Positions 59,174 to 64,000 of a DNA stretch of 64,000 nucleotides are shown piece after piece; the first letter of the stretch is position 1, and every line of letters starts with the position of its first letter. Source of the stretch: Prevotella sp. (GTDB lineage: Bacteria > Bacteroidota > Bacteroidia > Bacteroidales > Bacteroidaceae). Location of the stretch: positions 1 through 64,000 of the forward strand of contig JAFWQE010000093.1 in NCBI GenBank assembly GCA_017509155.1, given 5' to 3'. The position numbers and the translations under genes were made by a program. The notes below the pieces were generated by a model. The model saw only the letters and a list, made by a program, of their open reading frames with translations. It did not search any database and had not been told where the DNA came from.

Positions 59174-59181
59174 CAAAGGTA
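59174..59181 (-). promoter_or_regulatory. -7 box of nhaD
   Basis: TACCTTTG on the minus strand, 26 bases before the ATG at 59147. Confidence 0.65.
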
Positions 59182-59302
59182 CTTCTTTTCGCCGACATAC
59201 CAACGTCTCGGGCTCAGGAAATTTATGTAAACGCTTGCGGAAACAAGAAAGAGGAGCCTGTGTGGGCTCCTCAATCCTTGTTGTACTGTCATCTTCCGGT
59301 CT

Positions 59303-61792
59303 TTATTTCACCACAACCTTCTTGCCGCCATGCAGATAGATGCCGGCCTTGGTGGGCTTGTCGATGCGCTGTCCGCCCAGTGTGGTCCACGGAGCGTCGC
59401 TCTGCATTTCGGCAATGCCGTCGATGCTGGTGGCCGCTTCCTGAGGTTCGATGAAGACCATTCCAGCGTATTGCTCTCCGTCGAGCCACATCAGGCCTTT
59501 ACTATAATATACGTCTTCCGGATCGTCGATGACGCTGTGGTTCAGGTAAAGTGCATCCATGAACAGGAATTGTCCCTCAGAGTAAACGTAATAGAGCCTG
59601 CTGTGGTTCACCGTCAGCGTCTCAAGGACTCCGTTTCCAAAGTCAGGTTCGTTGCCGAAGATGGCGCCTATCAATGCCACCAATGCCATGGGGCCGCTGT
59701 AGATGCCTTGTTTTGCATCGAGGATAAGTACGGTGTTGTCCACACTTATGTCTACACCGTTCACCATAATGCCAGCGCCACTCTCCTGTGCCCTGATTTC
59801 AAGTGCGCCAGGCCCTTTAAAGGTAACCTTGCCTCTTTGTGCATCCGTGCTCTTCATGGCGTCGAGACCAGTAGCTGCTGTTGATTTAATGGTATTGTCG
59901 CCTATGATTTCGATGGTGAAGTCGTCCACTCCGTCCAGCTCAAGGGCAACGACACCGTTGTCGGCATCGATGGTCACATCGTTTAAGGTGAGCGTATTTC
60001 CGTCGCTGCTGAGCGATGCCTGGCCCCAGTTAAGGTTGGTGGCGGATTGTCCTGGAAGCAGGCTCATACCGGCAATCTTCACTTTAGCGGGCTCAATGAC
60101 GACATATTTGTTGTAGACAAGGCTGCCATGGCTGTCAACGACACCTTCAAGAACAGAGTAGTAATGTCCTTCTGTAGGATCACTGATGTAGCAGTCTTCG
60201 AGTGTGAGCGATTCAATGTACCTGATGGATGCCTTCGTTCCGTACGCCTTGACGTTGGAGTTCTTGATGACCAGTTTGGAGTTGAGGCAAGTCATACCTC
60301 CTATTCCTATTCCTCCTCGGGTCTCGACGGTGGTGTTGTCGATGGTCAGTGTGCTCTCCTTATAGATGAGAATGCCGTCGCTGGAACCGCTCTCAGGAGC
60401 CTGCAGGGTGAGGCTTCCCGACCCGTAGATGCGCGAGTTTCCCCACAGGGCGATGCAGCCAATGCTGGTGTTGGTGATGGAGTTGGAGCCCTCCAGCTGG
60501 ATGTTCAGGCCCGGATGCCCGCTGAAGGTGATGAGCGTATGTCCCGCACCTTCCATCTTGACATTGTCAAGTTTCAGCGTGCGGGTGTCGGGATCGTAGC
60601 TTGCGGTACCGCTCGTTATCATGTCGCTGGTGATGTTGCTGGCATTGCGGCTTGTCACGTCAACGCCGCCCACGCGCAGGTTGTAGTCGATGGACTTGGT
60701 GGTGAACGACTGCTGGGTGTAGTTGGCTTCGTTGCCGGCTTCGTCCTTTACGGTGAGCAGGAAGTTGTATTTCGTGTCGTGGTCAAGGTTGTAGACCGTG
60801 TAGGTCGTGACGTTTGTGGTGTAGGCCATGGCTGTGGACCAGGTCGATTCCGTGTCTTTTTTGTAGCGCAACCAGTATTTCAGGTTGGCCTGTGTGGTCT
60901 CGTTGTCGGTGGCCTGTGTCCATTTCAGTGTCACCGATGAAGACGTAATGCCGTTGCTTGAGAGTGATCCCACGGTGGGTTTCTCTGTGTCGCCGGGCTC
61001 CACATAGCTGTTGTCGCAGATAAGCACCTCGTCGGTGACCAGGCTTCCGTTCAATGCCACTCCGTGAAGACTGGAGTTGAAGGCGGCGCCAGAGGGGCGT
61101 CGGATGTAGTTGCCCGTTCCCAGCTGGAGGTCGGAGAGGCGTCCGATGGAAGCGGTCTTTCCCTTTGCGTAGATGATGGAGTGCGTGGTGAGCAGCTTTT
61201 CATAGCTGTTGACGTGCTCGCCATAGAAGCCATACGCACCGCCATGTACCTTTACCGTGCAGTTGCTTGTAAAGGCCGAGCTGTTGTTGAGCGAGATTCC
61301 AAAAGCGGCCGAGCTGGTGCAGGTGATGTCGAGAATGCAGTTGGTCTCGTCGCATCCGCTCTCGAGCACACGTCTGAAGGTCACGTCGACATTGTTCAGT
61401 CGGATGGGCTTCTGGCCGCCGCTGGTAATCTTGTTGGTGCCCTTCAGGTAAATGTTTGCTTCACCTCCACTGTTGCTGTTGTACGAGAGGCTCATGAAGT
61501 TGCCGTCGACACCGCTCAGCGTGTTCTCGAAAACGACGTTGATAAGCGTCACCTCGCCAGTCGTGGCATTGAACTTGATGGTTCCGCTCTTCAGACTGCT
61601 GCAGGTGGCGTTGTTGGTAGTGGTTGAATAGGTCTTGTGCTGCAGGTCTTTGCCATACAGCGTGAGAGTGTACTGCGCCTGTGCCTTGGCAAAGAAGCAG
61701 GCGATGACGGTGAGCAGCAGAAGCCTGAGGCTCCATGTTCTGCAGGTTGCGCTGACAGATGGTGCAACGTTGGGTGTAAATGCTTGTTTCAT
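59303..61792 (-). CDS. Secreted beta-helix/FN3 protein with T9SS-like tail
   Basis: 829 residues. A signal peptide of about 40 residues ends at VIACFFAKAQAQ. The N-terminal module (about 42-265) resembles short beta-helix repeats (GTIKFNATTGEVTLINVVFE). An FN3-like domain (about 270-370; VTLKWTQATDNETTQANLKY) is followed by a second and a third beta-helix-type module, with repeated phrases such as YDPDTRTLKLDNVKMEGAGH and SSDGNTLTLNDVTIDADNGV. The tail is WTTLGGQRIDKPTKAGIYLH then GGKKVVVK. No active site is recognised. A close paralogue lies directly upstream at 62298-64000. Both may be surface structural proteins. Confidence 0.75.
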   Translation of the reverse strand: MKQAFTPNVAPSVSATCRTWSLRLLLLTVIACFFAKAQAQYTLTLYGKDLQHKTYSTTTNNATCSSLKSGTIKFNATTGEVTLINVVFENTLSGVDGNFMSLSYNSNSGGEANIYLKGTNKITSGGQKPIRLNNVDVTFRRVLESGCDETNCILDITCTSSAAFGISLNNSSAFTSNCTVKVHGGAYGFYGEHVNSYEKLLTTHSIIYAKGKTASIGRLSDLQLGTGNYIRRPSGAAFNSSLHGVALNGSLVTDEVLICDNSYVEPGDTEKPTVGSLSSNGITSSSVTLKWTQATDNETTQANLKYWLRYKKDTESTWSTAMAYTTNVTTYTVYNLDHDTKYNFLLTVKDEAGNEANYTQQSFTTKSIDYNLRVGGVDVTSRNASNITSDMITSGTASYDPDTRTLKLDNVKMEGAGHTLITFSGHPGLNIQLEGSNSITNTSIGCIALWGNSRIYGSGSLTLQAPESGSSDGILIYKESTLTIDNTTVETRGGIGIGGMTCLNSKLVIKNSNVKAYGTKASIRYIESLTLEDCYISDPTEGHYYSVLEGVVDSHGSLVYNKYVVIEPAKVKIAGMSLLPGQSATNLNWGQASLSSDGNTLTLNDVTIDADNGVVALELDGVDDFTIEIIGDNTIKSTAATGLDAMKSTDAQRGKVTFKGPGALEIRAQESGAGIMVNGVDISVDNTVLILDAKQGIYSGPMALVALIGAIFGNEPDFGNGVLETLTVNHSRLYYVYSEGQFLFMDALYLNHSVIDDPEDVYYSKGLMWLDGEQYAGMVFIEPQEAATSIDGIAEMQSDAPWTTLGGQRIDKPTKAGIYLHGGKKVVVK

Positions 61793-61868
61793 GTCTCTGT
61801 GGTTTTAGTTGTTGATAAATAGGGTTTTCTTGGAAGCGGTTAGTAAGAACACGTTTGTGTTTCCGTTG

Positions 61869-61876
61869 CAAATGTA
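61869..61876 (-). promoter_or_regulatory. -7 box of the 829-residue secreted protein
   Basis: TACATTTG on the minus strand, about 76 bases before the ATG. Confidence 0.55.
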
Positions 61877-62051
61877 ATCAAAAAAACTGAAATCAGCAAG
61901 CGTTTTCCCTACTTTTTTTCTGCCATTCATATCTTTTCTGAAACAGGCGTTGTTCATCGATGCGCAGCAGACAACCTTTATGGGTAACTGCGGGCCATAG
62001 AACGCGTACCCGCACTCCTTATACAGCTTGCAGAACGGGGACAGATTGAAC

Positions 62052-62282
62052 CGAAAAGCCACGGACAGACACGGGCTAAAAAGCCACGGACAGACACGGA
62101 CAGACTCGGAATTGCTTCTGCGCAGAATAGAACGGACACGGGCTAAAAAGCCACGGACTAACACGGACAGACTCGGAATTGCGCTCCTTCCATCCTGTGC
62201 CCCAAGTATATAGAAACCGAGTCAGTCCGTGATCGTCCGTGGCAAGAAAACGCCGGCAGACCATTGGCGCTCCTTCCATCCT
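62052..62282. repeat. CACGGACAGA-family repeat
   Basis: Three forward stretches (CCACGGACAGACACGG type, each leading to GACTCGGAATTG) face GAGTCAGTCCGTGATCGTCC near 62219-62238. Same family as 104-345, sharing both CGGACAGACTCGGAATTG and the opposed arm. The rest of the gap 61793-62297 has no gene. Confidence 0.85.
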
Positions 62283-62297
62283 GCGCCCCAAGTTGAA

Positions 62298-64000
62298 TTA
62301 TTTCACGACAACCTTCTTGCCGCCGTGCAGATAGATGCCGGCCTTGGTGGGCTTGCTGATGCGCTGTCCGCCGAGTGAGGTCCACGGAGCGTCGCTCTGC
62401 ATGTCGGCAATGCCGTCGATGTCGGTGGCAGTTCCCTGTCGTTCGATAGTAATTGGACCATTGTAGTTCTCGCCGTCGACCGTCATTACACCTTGGTTGT
62501 ACACGGCGTTGCTTGGCGAAACGATGTTGCATTTATTCAGGTAGAATCCATCGACGACGACGAAGACGCCGGCATCGTGGACGAAGTAGACATTGCTGTT
62601 GTCGATGGTCAACGTCTCGAGCACACCGGTTCCAATGTCGTATTGTCCTCCAAAGATGGCGGTTAATAAGACTATGAGGACCAAATTCGGACTTTCAACA
62701 CCAGTTTCTGCGTTGAGTGTGACTGTGCAGTTCTTGAAAATCACGTTCGTATACGAAGTGGAAATGGCGCAAGATCCGTCTGGCATCCATATTTTGAGCG
62801 AGCCAGGTCCCTCTATGGTAAGGTTGTGCATGGTGTTTGATATGCCTTCTGTGGTAGCCAAACCTATGGAGCTTGTCGTGTTGATGGTATTGTTGCCTTT
62901 GAGCTTAATGGTGAAGTCTTCGTCTGTTGTGAGTTTAATGCCCGGGTTGTCTTCGCCGGTACTGATGGTAACGTTGTTGAGTGTGAGTGTGTTGCCCTTG
63001 CTGTCGAGCGAAGCGCTGCCTCCGCCGAGATTGCTGATGGTGGCTCCTGGCAGCAGGCTCTGTCCGGCAATATAGACCTTGGCGCGCTCAATGACGACGT
63101 CCTTGCCCTGGACAATGCTGTTATGGGTGTCAACGACGGCTTCAGCTTCAGGACTGAAATGTGCTCCTGTTGGCTCACTGAAGTAGCTGTCTTCGAGCGT
63201 TAGCGAGTTGAAGCCTTTGATGGAACCCTTTGTTCCGTAGGCCTTGACAGTGGAATTCTTGATGACCAGATGGGAGTTGAGGTTAGGATCTCCTTGTAAA
63301 CCGTATGTCCCACGTGTGATAATGGTGGTGTTTTCGATGGTGAGTTTGCAATTGGCGTAAATCTTGATGCCGCATCTTTCCTCTGCTTTTGCCTGCAGGG
63401 TGAGGCTTCCCGACCCATAGATGCGAGATTCTCCCCACAGGGCGATACAGTCACTGCTGGCGTTGGCGATGGAGTTGGAACCCTCCAACTGGATGTTCAG
63501 GCCCGGATGCGTGTTGAAGGTGAAGAGCGTATGTCCCGCACCTTCTATCGTGGCCTTGTTAAGTTTCAGTGTGCGGGTGTCGGGATCGTAGCTCACCGTT
63601 CCGGCCTTAATCATGTTGCTGGTGATGTCGCTGGCATTGCGGCTTGTCACTCTCACCTCGGCCACGTCGATTCCGTAGTCAATCGGGTTGGTGGTGTACG
63701 ACTGCTGGGTGTAGTTGGCTTCGTTGCCGGCTTCGTCAATGACGGAGAGCAGGAAGTCGTATTTCGTGTCATAGTCAAGGTTGCTGATCGTGTAGGTCGT
63801 GATGTTTTTCGTGTAGTTGAATGCCGTAGACCAGGACGTGTCCGCGTTCTTTTTGTAGCGCAGCCTGTACTTCAGGTTGGCCTGACTTGTCTCGTTGTCG
63901 GTGGCCTGCGTCCATTTCAGTCTCACCGATGAGTCGGTAATGTCGTTGCTTGAGAGTGTTCCCACGGTGGGTTTCTCTGTGTCGCCCGGCTCCACATACG
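62298..64000 (-). CDS. Partial secreted beta-helix/FN3 paralogue, 5' end outside the window
   Basis: At least 565 residues, open at the window edge. It matches residues about 265-829 of the neighbour at 59303-61792 throughout: EPGDTEKPTVGTLSSND, the FN3-like VRLKWTQATDNETSQANLKY, ASYDPDTRTLKLN-type and NTLTLNNVTISTGEDNPG repeats, and the almost identical tail WTSLGGQRISKPTKAGIYLH then GGKKVVVK. It is therefore the C-terminal two thirds of a tandem duplicate; signal peptide and first module are cut off. The two have diverged most in the third module. Confidence 0.78.
   Translation of the reverse strand, partial: YVEPGDTEKPTVGTLSSNDITDSSVRLKWTQATDNETSQANLKYRLRYKKNADTSWSTAFNYTKNITTYTISNLDYDTKYDFLLSVIDEAGNEANYTQQSYTTNPIDYGIDVAEVRVTSRNASDITSNMIKAGTVSYDPDTRTLKLNKATIEGAGHTLFTFNTHPGLNIQLEGSNSIANASSDCIALWGESRIYGSGSLTLQAKAEERCGIKIYANCKLTIENTTIITRGTYGLQGDPNLNSHLVIKNSTVKAYGTKGSIKGFNSLTLEDSYFSEPTGAHFSPEAEAVVDTHNSIVQGKDVVIERAKVYIAGQSLLPGATISNLGGGSASLDSKGNTLTLNNVTISTGEDNPGIKLTTDEDFTIKLKGNNTINTTSSIGLATTEGISNTMHNLTIEGPGSLKIWMPDGSCAISTSYTNVIFKNCTVTLNAETGVESPNLVLIVLLTAIFGGQYDIGTGVLETLTIDNSNVYFVHDAGVFVVVDGFYLNKCNIVSPSNAVYNQGVMTVDGENYNGPITIERQGTATDIDGIADMQSDAPWTSLGGQRISKPTKAGIYLHGGKKVVVK

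Noticed and set aside
1..64000. tRNA, rRNA, riboswitch and phage-integrase signals
   Set aside because: None recognised on either strand by eye; short or diverged RNAs could be missed without a covariance search.

Overview
The window reads as chromosome from a member of the Bacteroidota, most likely a Prevotella-like Bacteroidales. Three things point there. Promoters follow the Bacteroidota pattern (a -7 box TAnnTTTG, often with TTTG about 20 bases upstream) and purine-rich Shine-Dalgarno sites are mostly absent. Nine predicted secreted proteins end in a short conserved tail of the form YTxxGxxV...GIYIxxGKKVVVK, as in type IX secretion cargo. Several families are typical of the group: C10 streptopain-like proteases, DUF3822 next to rsmD, an AAA-DUF4435 pair, and a fused FtcD. 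No rRNA, tRNA or CRISPR array was seen.

Layout. 0-3.2 kb: a possible beta-propeller remnant, an EamA exporter and nadB. 3.2-7.4 kb: a minus-strand run of two secreted proteins with a 54-residue peptide gene between them. 8-13.6 kb: histidine degradation (ftcD, hutU, hutH; hutI absent). 13.7-16 kb: a secreted protein and cysK. 16-17.3 kb: a gene-free repeat cluster holding a miniature transposable element with a target duplication. 17.4-27.2 kb: a 1520-residue adhesin-like protein and two tandem C10 proteases. 28-32.4 kb: an AAA ATPase plus DUF4435 protein, an MscS channel and mutY. 32.6-40.3 kb: a PagL-like lipid A deacylase, a second EamA exporter, an outer-membrane barrel, a GH3 glycosidase and a RecD-like helicase. 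40.7-45.3 kb: etfB, a DUF559 endonuclease, etfA, two small membrane proteins and an acyl-CoA dehydrogenase. 45.5-49.2 kb: DUF3822, rsmD, cardiolipin synthase and SemiSWEET. 50-57.5 kb: a secreted FN3 protein, dnaG with an AT-rich central segment, queD, queE and a helix-hairpin-helix protein. 57.8-64 kb: NhaD and two paralogous secreted proteins, the last cut by the window edge.

The most unusual property is the density of dispersed repeats. At least nine families can be told apart by eye. One is a 22-base unit always present as three full copies plus a partial (five loci). Several others consist of 7-, 9- or 10-base reiterated units, often with an inverted second arm. Some copies lie inside genes without breaking the frame: HutU, EtfB and EtfA carry repeat-encoded residues, and the last residues of the secreted protein at 13706-14875 are also repeat-encoded. 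A DUF559 endonuclease gene sits between etfB and etfA, bounded by inverted copies of the same 41-base repeat that has also entered both etf reading frames. This is the best candidate here for an undescribed endonuclease-repeat mobile system.

Functionally the window combines amino-acid and acyl-CoA catabolism (FtcD/HutU/HutH; ETF plus acyl-CoA dehydrogenase), NAD and queuosine synthesis, DNA replication and repair (DnaG, MutY, RecD-like helicase), envelope work (Cls, PagL-like, barrel, MscS, NhaD) and a large extracellular repertoire probably exported by the type IX system. All calls come from reading the sequence; no database search was run.
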